Positions 25,720 through 36,265 of a DNA stretch of 64,000 nucleotides are shown here, one piece after another. The position numbers were made by a program, and so were the translations under genes. Source of the stretch: Pseudovibrio zosterae (GTDB lineage: Bacteria; Pseudomonadota; Alphaproteobacteria; Rhizobiales; Stappiaceae). The number at the start of each line of letters is the position of its first letter. Positions within the stretch are counted from its first letter, which is position 1. Under the pieces are notes generated by a model. It was not told the DNA's origin and searched no databases. It was given only the letters and a program-made list of their open reading frames with translations. The stretch covers positions 340,145 through 404,144 of the forward strand of contig NZ_JAWXVZ010000002.1 of the NCBI RefSeq assembly GCF_033843645.1, in the 5' to 3' direction.

Positions 25720-26574
25720 ATGGACCACGCGACCTATTGCGCCGAAGTGGTGCGTAAATTCGATTATCCTCGATACTTGAGTGTTCTTTATGCCCCGCGT
25801 GAAGCGCGGGACGCCCTGATGGCGCTTTATGCGTTTTCATCAGAGATCGCGCGCGTGCGCGAACTGGTGCGTGAAGCATTGCCCGGCGAGATGCGTTTGC
25901 AATGGTGGCGTGACACCTTGGCAGGACAAGGGCACGGATCTGTCGGCGACAATCCTGTGGCTGCGGCGCTTCTGCAAGCGATCGATACACATGATCTGCC
26001 AGTAGAGGCACTTTTGCGTCTCATCGATGCTCGGGTTTTTGATCTTTATAACGATCCGATGCCGAGCCAACAGGACCTTGAAGGGTATGCTGGAGAGACC
26101 AGCTCAGTCCTTCTTCAACTCGCTTCACTCGTTCTGAATCGCGATCTGTCAGGCCGCGCCTTTGCTGATGCCTGTGGCCACGGCGGTGTTGCCTATGCCA
26201 TGGTGGGCCTTGTTCGTGCGCTGCCTTGGCATGCTGCGCGCCAGCAGTGTTTCCTCCCTAAAGACCTTTTGGAAAAGCATGGGGTCTCCTCAACCGAGAT
26301 GTTTCGCGGCAATTCAACACCTGAACTCACAAGCGCGGTGGAGGAGTTTCTGGGCATTGCCCAGATTCACTATGGTAAAGCACAGGTTGCCTTGAAAGAA
26401 ACACCCAGCGTTGCTTCGCCTGCATTTCTTGTGCTCACGGGCGTGCCTGCCCAGCTAAATATCCTGACAGCAGATGATGTGGATTATCTCAAGCCTGGAA
26501 AGAGTGAGTCACCGCTCAAGCTGCACTGGACCTATTGGAAGGGCGTGCGTGCCTTGAAAAAACTGATGGCCTAG
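25720..26574 (+). CDS. Squalene/phytoene synthase-like protein lacking Asp-rich motifs (NDUFAF6-like)
   Basis: A 284-residue protein with the trans-isoprenyl synthase fold. Recognisable blocks are RYLSVLYAPREARDALMALYAFSSEIARVREL, LQWWRDTL and YAGETSSVLLQLASL. Catalytic enzymes carry DxxxD motifs in the first block and in the region before RxYLP; here these places read SSEIARV and ALPWHAARQQCFLP, without the Asp pairs. This matches NDUFAF6, a mitochondrial complex I assembly factor, rather than a carotenoid enzyme. It follows the NDUFAF3-like gene. No other carotenoid or hopanoid gene is nearby. Confidence 0.85.
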   Translation: MDHATYCAEVVRKFDYPRYLSVLYAPREARDALMALYAFSSEIARVRELVREALPGEMRLQWWRDTLAGQGHGSVGDNPVAAALLQAIDTHDLPVEALLRLIDARVFDLYNDPMPSQQDLEGYAGETSSVLLQLASLVLNRDLSGRAFADACGHGGVAYAMVGLVRALPWHAARQQCFLPKDLLEKHGVSSTEMFRGNSTPELTSAVEEFLGIAQIHYGKAQVALKETPSVASPAFLVLTGVPAQLNILTADDVDYLKPGKSESPLKLHWTYWKGVRALKKLMA

Positions 26575-26598
26575 GTGGCCGATACGCTGGAGTTTTGA

Positions 26599-27543
26599 AT
26601 GCCTGATTTGGATGGGGATATAGAGCTCAAGCAGTTCTTTGATGCGGATGATCTTGATCGAATACTCGCTTTGGAAGCCGCCTGCGAAGCTCATGATGGG
26701 GCTGCGCTAAAGCTGGAGCTGGACTACAAGCGAAGCCTTGCCAGCACACGTCCCGAGGAGGACATGGTCACTGGCATCAACGAGTTCTTCTATATGTTTG
26801 AGGGCGAGCTGATCGGCTACCTTGGCCTTTGTGGATTTGGCGGCGCCGCAGCTCCCGTTGAAGCGAACGGCATGGTGCATCCTGACTATCGCAGGAAGGG
26901 TGTGTTCTCAAGGTTGGTGCGCCTTTCCATCCAAGAATGGCGTCGGCGTGGGTCTTCGAAACTCTTGATGCTCAGTGACCGTCACTCAGAGAGCGGTCAG
27001 GCCTTTCTGAAAGGGTTTGGCGCGACCTACTCCTTCTCAGAGTATGAAATGGTACTTTTGGGAACTGCAGGTTTTGAAGAGCAAGAGGTGGCTTCGGACC
27101 TAACCTTGCAGATCGCCACGGCAGACGATGCTGACGAGATCGCACGTCAAAATGCGATTTATTTTGGCGCCGCCAAGTCTGCTCAAACCACTGCGGAGGT
27201 GCGTGTTGAGGAGGCGCTTGGGTTTAAAGTGGATCCGGCGCAGGAGGCCAAGCGCGGCATGAGCATCTTTCTGGCGGAGGTGAACGGTCAGGTCGTCGGG
27301 AAGATCAATCTTGAACGCAGCTCCAACCCTGCAGGCATTTTTGGCCTTGGCGTTCTTCCGCCTCACCGAAACAAGGGATATGGCCGGGCAATTCTTACCA
27401 AGGGGGTCCAGAAGCTACATGAGTTGGGCATACAAGATGTGATGCTTCAGGTGGCTCCTGATAATGAAAACGCGCTAAATTTGTATCGGTCTGTTGGCTT
27501 TAAGGAAACATCGACCATGGATTACTTCGAGTACCCCGGTTAG
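26599..27543 (+). CDS. Protein with two GNAT acetyltransferase domains
   Basis: A 314-residue protein of two GNAT folds. The N-terminal one has VHPDYRRKGVFSRLVR near residue 96 (the acetyl-CoA pyrophosphate loop R-x-x-G-x/A); the C-terminal one has LPPHRNKGYGRAIL near residue 253 and LQVAPDNENALNLYRSVGFKE. The second copy looks intact, the first more diverged. The acceptor substrate is unknown. It starts 24 bases after the phytoene-synthase-like gene and ends the yajC-secDF run before a strong terminator. Confidence 0.8.
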   Translation: MPDLDGDIELKQFFDADDLDRILALEAACEAHDGAALKLELDYKRSLASTRPEEDMVTGINEFFYMFEGELIGYLGLCGFGGAAAPVEANGMVHPDYRRKGVFSRLVRLSIQEWRRRGSSKLLMLSDRHSESGQAFLKGFGATYSFSEYEMVLLGTAGFEEQEVASDLTLQIATADDADEIARQNAIYFGAAKSAQTTAEVRVEEALGFKVDPAQEAKRGMSIFLAEVNGQVVGKINLERSSNPAGIFGLGVLPPHRNKGYGRAILTKGVQKLHELGIQDVMLQVAPDNENALNLYRSVGFKETSTMDYFEYPG

Positions 27544-27571
27544 GTGAACTCGATTATCCGGTTTAAATGGC

Positions 27572-27606
27572 AAAAAAGCCCCTCTGCATGGCAGAGAGGC
27601 TTTTTT
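27572..27606. terminator. Bidirectional terminator between GNAT gene and trmFO
   Basis: AAAAAAGCC plus CCTCTGC pairs with GCAGAG plus AGGCTTTTTT around a three-base loop, with one wobble. A and T runs on both flanks serve the convergent genes. Confidence 0.92.
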
Positions 27607-27626
27607 GTTTCTCATGTACACAAAGC

Positions 27627-29030
27627 TTAGTGGCCGGTCTTTGCGATCCACCCTTCAAAAGCAGTAAGGCCGCGTTTTGACATGGCCTGCTTCTTGGCGC
27701 GGCTTTTTTCTTTGCCACGCAAGCGCTTGCCATCTTCAGTCTTTGGCAACTCTTCCAATGGTGGCAGCAAGCCGAAGTTGATGTTCATTGGCTGGAAGGA
27801 GCGGGGCCCTTCGTTATCAGTGCGCGAAATATGACCGCCAGTAATATGGTTCAGGATCGCTCCCATGGCCGAAGTCGCTGGCGGCAGCTCCATGGTTTCA
27901 CCAAGGCGCTCGTGAACAGCGAACAGGCCAGCAAGGCACCCAACTGCCGTGGACTCTACATAGCCTTCACAGCCAGTGATCTGCCCTGCAAAGCGCACAT
28001 GCGGCGCGGCCTTGAGCTGTAGTTGCTCTGTCAGCAGCTTTGGCGAGTTCAGGAAGGTGTTGCGGTGCAGACCGCCAAGACGGGCAAACTGAGCGTTCTC
28101 CAGACCAGGAATCATGCGGAAGACATCGGTCTGAATGCCGTATTTCAACTTGGTTTGGAAGCCGACCATGTTGTAGAGCGTGCCCAACGCGTTGTCCTGG
28201 CGAAGCTGAACGACCGCATAGGGCTTCACCTCCGGGTTATGGGCATTTGTCAGACCCATTGGTTTTAATGGACCGTGACGGAGTGTTTCGCGTCCGCGTT
28301 CCGCCATAACCTCGATTGGCAAGCAGCCATCAAAGTATGGGGTGTTTGCTTCCCATTCCTTGAAATCGGTCTTTTCACCGCTGATCAAAGCATCAATGAA
28401 GGCTTCATATTGCTCCTTGGTCATGGGGCAGTTGATGTAGTCCTTGCCGGTCCCACCCGGGCCAACCTTATCATAGCGTGACTGGAACCAGGCAACATCC
28501 ATGTTGATGCTATCTTTATGCACGATCGGTGCAATGGCATCGAAGAAAGCCAGTGCATCTGTATCGGTGTGCTTGAGAATGCTTTCGCTCAACGACGGCG
28601 AAGTGAGCGGGCCTGTTGCGAGAATGACTTGTCCCCATTCTTGCGGTGGTACACCGGGCACTTCCTCACGTCGAACCTCGATTAGGGGATGGTCTTCAAT
28701 CGCTTTCTGAACCGCTTGAGAGAAACCATCTCGGTCCACTGCGAGTGCGCCACCTGCCGGGACCTGGTGCGCGTCAGCGCAGCTCATGATGAGAGATTTG
28801 GCCATGCGCAGTTCCGCATGCAGCATGCCCACGGCGTTGTTTGCGGCATCGTCAGAGCGGAAGGAGTTGGAGCAAACAAGCTCTGCAAGTCCTTCTGTCT
28901 GGTGCGCATCAGTCTTGCGGTGTGGGCGCATTTCATGAAGTACGACGGGATGGCCTTTTTGCGCGATTTGCCATGCGGCCTCTGATCCGGCAAGGCCGCC
29001 GCCGACCACGTGAATTGGTTTTTCTGTCAT
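27627..29030 (-). CDS. trmFO: Methylenetetrahydrofolate-tRNA-(uracil-5-)-methyltransferase
   Basis: A 467-residue FAD and folate dependent enzyme that makes m5U54 in the T-loop of tRNA. IHVVGGGLAGSEAAWQIAQKG is the N-terminal dinucleotide-binding motif and LVCSNSFRSDD holds the catalytic Cys region. HNPEVKPYAVVQLRQDN is also typical. The Met of MTEKPIHV at 29028-29030 is chosen; the longer frame begins in sequence unlike the family. It ends at a shared terminator. Confidence 0.94.
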   Translation of the reverse strand: MTEKPIHVVGGGLAGSEAAWQIAQKGHPVVLHEMRPHRKTDAHQTEGLAELVCSNSFRSDDAANNAVGMLHAELRMAKSLIMSCADAHQVPAGGALAVDRDGFSQAVQKAIEDHPLIEVRREEVPGVPPQEWGQVILATGPLTSPSLSESILKHTDTDALAFFDAIAPIVHKDSINMDVAWFQSRYDKVGPGGTGKDYINCPMTKEQYEAFIDALISGEKTDFKEWEANTPYFDGCLPIEVMAERGRETLRHGPLKPMGLTNAHNPEVKPYAVVQLRQDNALGTLYNMVGFQTKLKYGIQTDVFRMIPGLENAQFARLGGLHRNTFLNSPKLLTEQLQLKAAPHVRFAGQITGCEGYVESTAVGCLAGLFAVHERLGETMELPPATSAMGAILNHITGGHISRTDNEGPRSFQPMNINFGLLPPLEELPKTEDGKRLRGKEKSRAKKQAMSKRGLTAFEGWIAKTGH

Positions 29031-29237
29031 TCCGAGTCCAGTTGGTACATTAAGATGGAGGCGCAGCGTGTGCGCTCTCTCTGCAGGCCTGACTTCAGAC
29101 CTCAGTCGTCCAAGGCTTACACACAGCCATGATTTGTTGCCCTTGATTACAGCGCAAACCTGTCGCATGCAATAATTTGAATAGCCAACCGGGATATGCT
29201 GTCCCTCGGTTTCTTCGTCAAGTCTTGGAGTTCTTAG

Positions 29238-29891
29238 TTGAAGCAGATTCGCTTAGGCCTGATTTCGGCCCTGTCCGCGTGCGCTGTTCTTGCCGGGTGC
29301 ATGACCTTGGCCGGGACCAATCCGAGCACGTGGTATAGCTCCATGAATGGCCGGGAGCCCTCAGGAAACCGGATCTATATCTGCCATGGTTTTGGTTGCA
29401 CCTACAAGACCGTGGTAGCTTTCTCTGAAAAGGACCGAAAAGCGCTGGCGCGGATCTTTAGCAAAGGCAAGGCGTCGTCTCCCTCAGCAGAGCGTGAAGC
29501 TCTCTCAAAGGCGATCATCTGGCAGGAGAGGCGCGTTGGGCGCATTGTTGGTTCTTCAAAAGACATAGGTGGTCTTGATATGCGCAATTCTGGCGTACGA
29601 GGCCAAATGGATTGCATTGATGAGGCAACTAACACGACCAGTTTGCTCATCTACGCTCAAGAACAAGGTTTCTTGAAACACCATACGGTCTCTCGCCCGG
29701 TAGCGCGTGGTTTCTTCCTTGATGGACGCTATCCGCACGCGACGGCGGTTATCACTGAAAAAGAGAAAGGGGTACAGTGGGCAGTGGACAGCTGGCGTCT
29801 CGCCAATGCAATGCCGCCGGATGTAATGCTCCTGGAAAAATGGTTCCGTGTTCGATCCAGTGAGCTGGAGGTTCCTCGACCTGAGAGTTGA
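29238..29891 (+). CDS. Lipoprotein of unknown function with a possible Cys-His-Asp (transglutaminase-like) triad
   Basis: A 217-residue protein starting at TTG 29238, with TTGGAG seven bases upstream. A signal peptide ends in lipobox LAGC near residue 21. No named family was recognised. The core has GQMDCIDEATNTTSLL near residue 122, then YPHATAVI and WAVDSW; this Cys, His, Asp spacing resembles the transglutaminase-like papain fold. A hydrolase or crosslinking role is inference only. It is divergent from trmFO and faces the antisense-oriented hairpin RNA downstream. Confidence 0.7.
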   Translation: MKQIRLGLISALSACAVLAGCMTLAGTNPSTWYSSMNGREPSGNRIYICHGFGCTYKTVVAFSEKDRKALARIFSKGKASSPSAEREALSKAIIWQERRVGRIVGSSKDIGGLDMRNSGVRGQMDCIDEATNTTSLLIYAQEQGFLKHHTVSRPVARGFFLDGRYPHATAVITEKEKGVQWAVDSWRLANAMPPDVMLLEKWFRVRSSELEVPRPES

Positions 29892-29963
29892 TCCGCAAAG
29901 GCGCGCGCTGGCCAGTGCCAAGGGTGCTAAGCCTCAAACAAATCACGTCAAAAATTTGTCCTG

Positions 29964-30130
29964 AAAAAGCGAACGCCCGCCGGTGGGAGGAAACGGCGGG
30001 CGTAACTCTTGTACGACGAAATTGGGAGGAGGTATCGCCGTACGCTTTTGCCTTTGGGTATGGGAGGAGGTTACCCGCAGGCTATGTTTTGACGCTTGGG
30101 GTTTGGGAGGAGGTCCCCGTTGCGTCTGAA
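29964..30130 (-). ncRNA. Four-hairpin small RNA with CCUCCUCCC loops (CcsR/Cuckoo-like)
   Basis: Four tandem stem-loops, read on the minus strand, expose CCUCCUCCC or UCCUCCC in their loops: GGGAGGAGG appears on the plus strand at 30105, 30062 and 30024, and GGGAGGA at 29985. Stems are 30091-30126 (GACGC/GCGTC, GGGG/CCCC), 30050-30082, 30011-30043 and 29973-30003 (ACGCCCGCC/GGCGGGCGT). The last hairpin is followed by TCGCTTTTT, so it doubles as terminator. A G-U pair in the 30011-30043 stem exists only in minus-strand RNA. CTATAT at 30136-30141 could be a -10 box. Such loops define the alphaproteobacterial CcsR and Cuckoo sRNAs. Ends are approximate. Confidence 0.8.
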
Positions 30131-30371
30131 AAAAGATATAGAACAGTTCTTGGATTATTGCACCACATCATTGTGCATGTCAGATATGCATTAGCAGCAT
30201 GGCAATCCAAAAGACGTATTTTTATGAACTGCGACAAATGGTGCAATTCCGGGATTTATTCTTGGAATACAACAAAATACGGACCAATAAAATGCATGCC
30301 TTATCTCATGAATCCCTAGGATTTGCAGGAATTTTCGGCGTGTGAATATTTCTCTATATTGTGCACATGCG

Positions 30372-30396
30372 AAAAACCCCGGAAACGCTCCGGGGT
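30372..30396 (-). terminator. Terminator of uvrA
   Basis: On the minus strand ACCCCGGA pairs with TCCGGGGT around a five-base loop, followed by TTTT, 40 bases after the uvrA stop codon. Between it and the hairpin RNA (30131-30371) there is about 240 bases of AT-rich sequence without a credible ORF. Confidence 0.88.
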
Positions 30397-30435
30397 GTTA
30401 ATCAAGTACTTTTAGGGGGGGGCAGCTACGGGTTG

Positions 30436-33372
<2,937 letters not shown>

Positions 33373-33487
33373 TTGCCCTTCCCGGGTATGGCGGCCTGCG
33401 TGGTTTGGTGGTTCATGCAGATAGCAATCTGTGTCTGTTTTTGTCGAGGGGCAGGCTAGAGGGATGCGTTGGTGAAAAATTTAACTG

Positions 33488-33502
33488 GAACATATACGGA
33501 AC
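33488..33502. promoter_or_regulatory. LexA (SOS) box, uvrA-proximal
   Basis: GAAC-ATATACG-GAAC matches the alphaproteobacterial LexA consensus GAAC-N7-GAAC exactly. It lies 116 bases before the uvrA start codon. Confidence 0.85.
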
Positions 33503-33598
33503 ACACTACAGCATTCAAGGGATTTCTTGGAGGCTTTATAATTGACCGCCACCAAAGAAAAGGGTGTTGCCGCGCCGCGTCAATCCCGGCTATATTTA

Positions 33599-33613
33599 GA
33601 ACAATGTGTGAAC
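33599..33613. promoter_or_regulatory. LexA (SOS) box, ssb-proximal
   Basis: GAAC-AATGTGT-GAAC is a second exact match to GAAC-N7-GAAC, 97 bases after the first and 174 bases before the ssb start. Two boxes suggest separate control of the two divergent promoters. The rest of the 33373-33786 gap shows no ORF. Confidence 0.85.
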
Positions 33614-33741
33614 AACCTCCGGTCCCTGCGCGCTCCAACAGGTGTTCAGCCTCCCCTCGTGTGGACAAGACAGGCTATGAAGAGCTCGCCGTTTGCTACC
33701 TTGGTTCGGAATAGATAGGTTGCGCAAAAGATTTTTGAATA

Positions 33742-33767
33742 TGGCGATGGCGCATTTGCGCTCGCCA
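33742..33767 (+). other. Near-perfect palindrome in the ssb leader
   Basis: TGGCGA-TG-GCGCA and TGCGC-TCGCCA form an 11-pair stem with a two-base bulge and almost no loop, ending 20 bases before the ssb ATG. It could be an operator or a leader hairpin acting on translation. Confidence 0.5.
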
Positions 33768-33786
33768 AGACTTGCAGGAGTTTTAA

Positions 33787-34350
33787 ATGGCGGGAAGCGT
33801 CAACAAGGTCATTCTCGTAGGTAATCTGGGAGCTGATCCAGAAGTGCGCCGCATGCAGGATGGTCGCCCAGTGGTGAACCTACGCATTGCCACCTCTGAA
33901 AGCTGGCGCGACCGTGGCACCGGTGAACGCCGTGAGCGCACGGAATGGCACCGGGTTGTTGTCTTTAATGAAGGTCTTGCGAAAGTGGCTGAGCAGTACT
34001 TGCGCAAGGGCTCCAAGGTTTACATCGAAGGCCAAATTCAAACTCGCAAGTGGCAGGATCAGGGCGGTCAGGACCGCTATTCTACTGAGATCGTGCTGCA
34101 GGGCTTCAACTCCACGCTGACCATGTTGGACGGTCGCGGTGAAGGCGGCGGCCAAGGTGGTGGCTTTGGCGGCGGTCAAGGCGGCGACTTCGGTGGCGGT
34201 GGTGGAAGCGGCTATGGCGGTGACTTTGGCGGAGGCCAGGGTGGCAGTCAGGGCGGCGGCTTTGGCGGTGGAAACCAGGGTGGCGGCCAGCAAGGCGGCG
34301 GCGGCTTTGGCGGCCCCGGCGGCGGAATGGACGACGAGATTCCGTTCTAA
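33787..34350 (+). CDS. ssb: Single-stranded DNA-binding protein
   Basis: A 187-residue OB-fold protein. MAGSVNKVILVGNLGADPEVR and TEWHRVVVFNEGLAKVAEQYLRKGSKVYIEGQIQTRKWQD are the conserved OB core (to about residue 110). A Gly-rich, Gln-containing linker of about 65 residues follows, then the acidic tip DDEIPF that recruits repair and replication partners. GCAGGAG precedes the ATG. SOS control is suggested by the box at 33599-33613. Confidence 0.97.
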   Translation: MAGSVNKVILVGNLGADPEVRRMQDGRPVVNLRIATSESWRDRGTGERRERTEWHRVVVFNEGLAKVAEQYLRKGSKVYIEGQIQTRKWQDQGGQDRYSTEIVLQGFNSTLTMLDGRGEGGGQGGGFGGGQGGDFGGGGGSGYGGDFGGGQGGSQGGGFGGGNQGGGQQGGGGFGGPGGGMDDEIPF

Positions 34351-34374
34351 GGGTTCGCACAACAGTACTTTTTA

Positions 34375-34406
34375 AGCCTTGCACCTTCGGGTGCAGGGCT
34401 TTTTTA
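34375..34406 (+). terminator. Terminator of ssb
   Basis: AGCCTTGCACC pairs with GGTGCAGGGCT across a TTCG tetraloop, then a run of T. One U-G wobble is present. Confidence 0.93.
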
Positions 34407-34503
34407 TTTCGTTCGCCAGAACACAGCACGAAGTGAAGAGCTGCGCGCTCGACGCCACGAAATTCATCTGATAAGCAAAAATCGGGAATTTGGAGGAGGA
34501 GAG

Positions 34504-34578
34504 TGGCACGCCCAAGGGGAATCGAACCCCTGTTTCCGCCGTGAAAGGGCGGCGTCCTAACCGCTAGACGATGGGCGC
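34504..34578 (-). tRNA. tRNA-Glu (anticodon UUC)
   Basis: On the minus strand GCGCCCA and TGGGCGT form the acceptor stem (first pair G-U), with CCGCC-CTTTCAC-GGCGG as anticodon arm (anticodon TTC) and GGGGTTCGATTCCCC as T arm. A discriminator G and an encoded CCA end follow at 34507-34504. D-arm bases GTCTAGCGGTTAGGAC are typical of tRNA-Glu. Confidence 0.96.
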
Positions 34579-34748
34579 ACTCTGTTCGAACCGTGGGTGT
34601 TAGGAGCACCCCGTTCGTTTGTGTGGGGCGGGTTATATTCAGATTACCGTTGGCTGGCAATAGTCAGTCCATCAAAAATCCACAGTTTGAAATAAAAAAA
34701 GATAACATATTGATATTGCTAGGGAAGGGGCGTTGATAATTCGCATAG

Positions 34749-34773
34749 AAAAAGCGCGACTGATCAGCCGCGC
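34749..34773 (-). terminator. Terminator of gloA
   Basis: In the minus-strand RNA GCGCGGCUGA pairs with UCAGUCGCGC, with the central bases opening as a loop, followed by five U. It starts 24 bases after the gloA stop. Confidence 0.85.
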
Positions 34774-34796
34774 CCTCTCGTTCAGATCAGGATCTG

Positions 34797-35237
34797 TTAC
34801 CAAGTGCCGGTGTTGGCCATGGATGCCCATGGTTCTTGAGGCTCAATGGGCCCACCCTTCTGGATCAACTCGATGGAGATGCCATCTGGTGACTTGATAA
34901 AGGCCATATAGCCGTCACGTGGCGGGCGGTTGATGGTTACACCTTTGCCCTGCAGTTCAGCACATGTCTTGTAAATATCGTCCACCATGTAGGCGAGGTG
35001 ACCAAAGTTACGTCCTCCGGTGTATTCCTCCGGATCCCAGTTGTAGGTCAGCTCGAGCAAGGGTGCTTTGGTCTCACTTGCCGTCTCCTTGTCTTGGGGC
35101 GCAGCCAGGAAGACAAGAGTGAAACGACCCTTTTCGCTTTCGGATCGACGTACTTCTTCAAGGCCGAGCTTGTTGCAATAGAAATCGAGGGACTCGTCCA
35201 GATCTTTGACCCGAACCATCGTATGTAGGTAACGCAT
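34797..35237 (-). CDS. gloA: Lactoylglutathione lyase (glyoxalase I)
   Basis: A 146-residue metal enzyme that isomerises the methylglyoxal-glutathione adduct. MRYLHTMVRVKDLDESLDFY carries the first metal His, LLELTYNW the Glu, NFGHLAYMVDDI the second His and SPDGISIELIQ the second Glu. The C-terminus is about 10 residues longer than E. coli GloA. It is a single-gene unit between the tRNA and the cold-shock gene. Confidence 0.93.
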   Translation of the reverse strand: MRYLHTMVRVKDLDESLDFYCNKLGLEEVRRSESEKGRFTLVFLAAPQDKETASETKAPLLELTYNWDPEEYTGGRNFGHLAYMVDDIYKTCAELQGKGVTINRPPRDGYMAFIKSPDGISIELIQKGGPIEPQEPWASMANTGTW

Positions 35238-35673
35238 TAAGTCAGCCCTTTATTTGGAGTGAGATACTGTTACGCTCTGGGAATATAAAAGAGCGCGGCT
35301 GGATATCAATGCATGCTAAAGTGAAGCAGGTGACCTTTAGGGTAAAACCATGAGAAAGCACCTTCCGCTAAAGTCACTTTCGCAGAATAAACTGGTTAAT
35401 ACGAAGTGATCCACAAACTTACCCTGATCTATCCACCAATTCAGGATGTGTAGGATGTGCTAATCTTGTAATCAGTACTCCATAAGACCTACTGGATCTT
35501 GTGCCTACTGTGAGAAAAAGAACAAAACAGCAGGGGATCATTTAAGCTTTTTTAATTTTTCATCTGGAGCAGCCGTTGGCGAATGATATCCTCGAAGGCG
35601 AGGAATCAATCAGGATCGCATTCCCTGTACGGACTGATTGGTCTTGATGCGGCAACGACTACGGGGCATTAAA
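35238..35673 (+). promoter_or_regulatory. Long structured leader of the double cold-shock gene
   Basis: A 436-base gap with several possible RNA structures. CTAAAG at 35316, CTTTAG at 35335 and CTAAAG at 35368 can pair in two mutually exclusive ways; the second is longer (GTGACCTTTAG with CTAAAGTCAC, one bulge). Nearer the gene, TCCTCG/CGAGGA (35589-35604) and ATCAATCAG/CTGATTGGT (35605-35642) form two adjacent hairpins. A 19-codon ORF at 35350-35409 (MRKHLPLKSLSQ) lies between. Long structured leaders are typical of cold-shock genes. Confidence 0.5.
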
Positions 35674-36255
35674 ATGGCTATAAAAACGACGCCTGAAACA
35701 GGTTTCGTTGAAGATGTGAGCGACGACGTAGCAGTTGACGTTCTGCAGATTGGCGGAACGATCAAGTGGTTCGACGTCGGCAAAGGCTTCGGATTCATAA
35801 AACCAGATAACGATTTGCCGGATGTACTGTTGCATGTGACTTGCTTACGTCGGGATGGATTTCAGACAGCATACGAAGGGGCCCGTGTTGTCTGTGAAGT
35901 TCTGAATCGACCACGCGGCTTGCAGGCAATGCGCATTTTGTCCATGGACGAAAGCACAGCTGTTCATCCGTCACAGCTTCCTCCATCGCGTACACACGTG
36001 CAGGTGGTTCCGGAAGGTGGTTTTGTAGAGGCTGAGGTGAAGTGGTTTAACCGGGTAAAGGGCTTCGGCTTCCTGACCCGTGGTGAAGGCACTGAAGACA
36101 TTTTCATTCACATGGAAACACTGCGGCGCTATGGCATCACCGAGCTACGTCCTGGGCAAAAGGTTCAGGTTCGTTTTGGCGATGGCCCAAAGGGCAAGAT
36201 GGCAGCAGAGGTACGTCCGATGGGACTGGGGATTCATATTCCTGCCTCTCATTGA
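35674..36255 (+). CDS. Protein with two cold-shock domains
   Basis: A 193-residue nucleic-acid-binding protein with two CSD folds. The first spans about 25-95 (GTIKWFDVGKGFGFIKPD, with RNP1-like KGFGFI and RNP2-like VLLHVT), the second about 118-185 (AEVKWFNRVKGFGFLTRG and DIFIHMETLRR). They are joined by a Pro/Ser-rich linker. RNA chaperone activity is inferred from the family. ATG 35674 gives the family-like start; an upstream in-frame Met at 35638 would disrupt the leader hairpin. DUF192 gene follows. Confidence 0.9.
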   Translation: MAIKTTPETGFVEDVSDDVAVDVLQIGGTIKWFDVGKGFGFIKPDNDLPDVLLHVTCLRRDGFQTAYEGARVVCEVLNRPRGLQAMRILSMDESTAVHPSQLPPSRTHVQVVPEGGFVEAEVKWFNRVKGFGFLTRGEGTEDIFIHMETLRRYGITELRPGQKVQVRFGDGPKGKMAAEVRPMGLGIHIPASH

Positions 36256-36265
36256 TGCTTTGTAG

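Noticed and set aside
25720..26574. Carotenoid biosynthesis (phytoene synthase)
   Set aside because: The Asp-rich catalytic motifs are missing and no other carotenoid gene is near; an NDUFAF6-like role fits better.
29985..30113. Repeated GGGAGGAGG as plus-strand ribosome binding sites
   Set aside because: No start codon and ORF of useful length follows any copy, and all copies sit in loops of stems that pair better on the minus strand.
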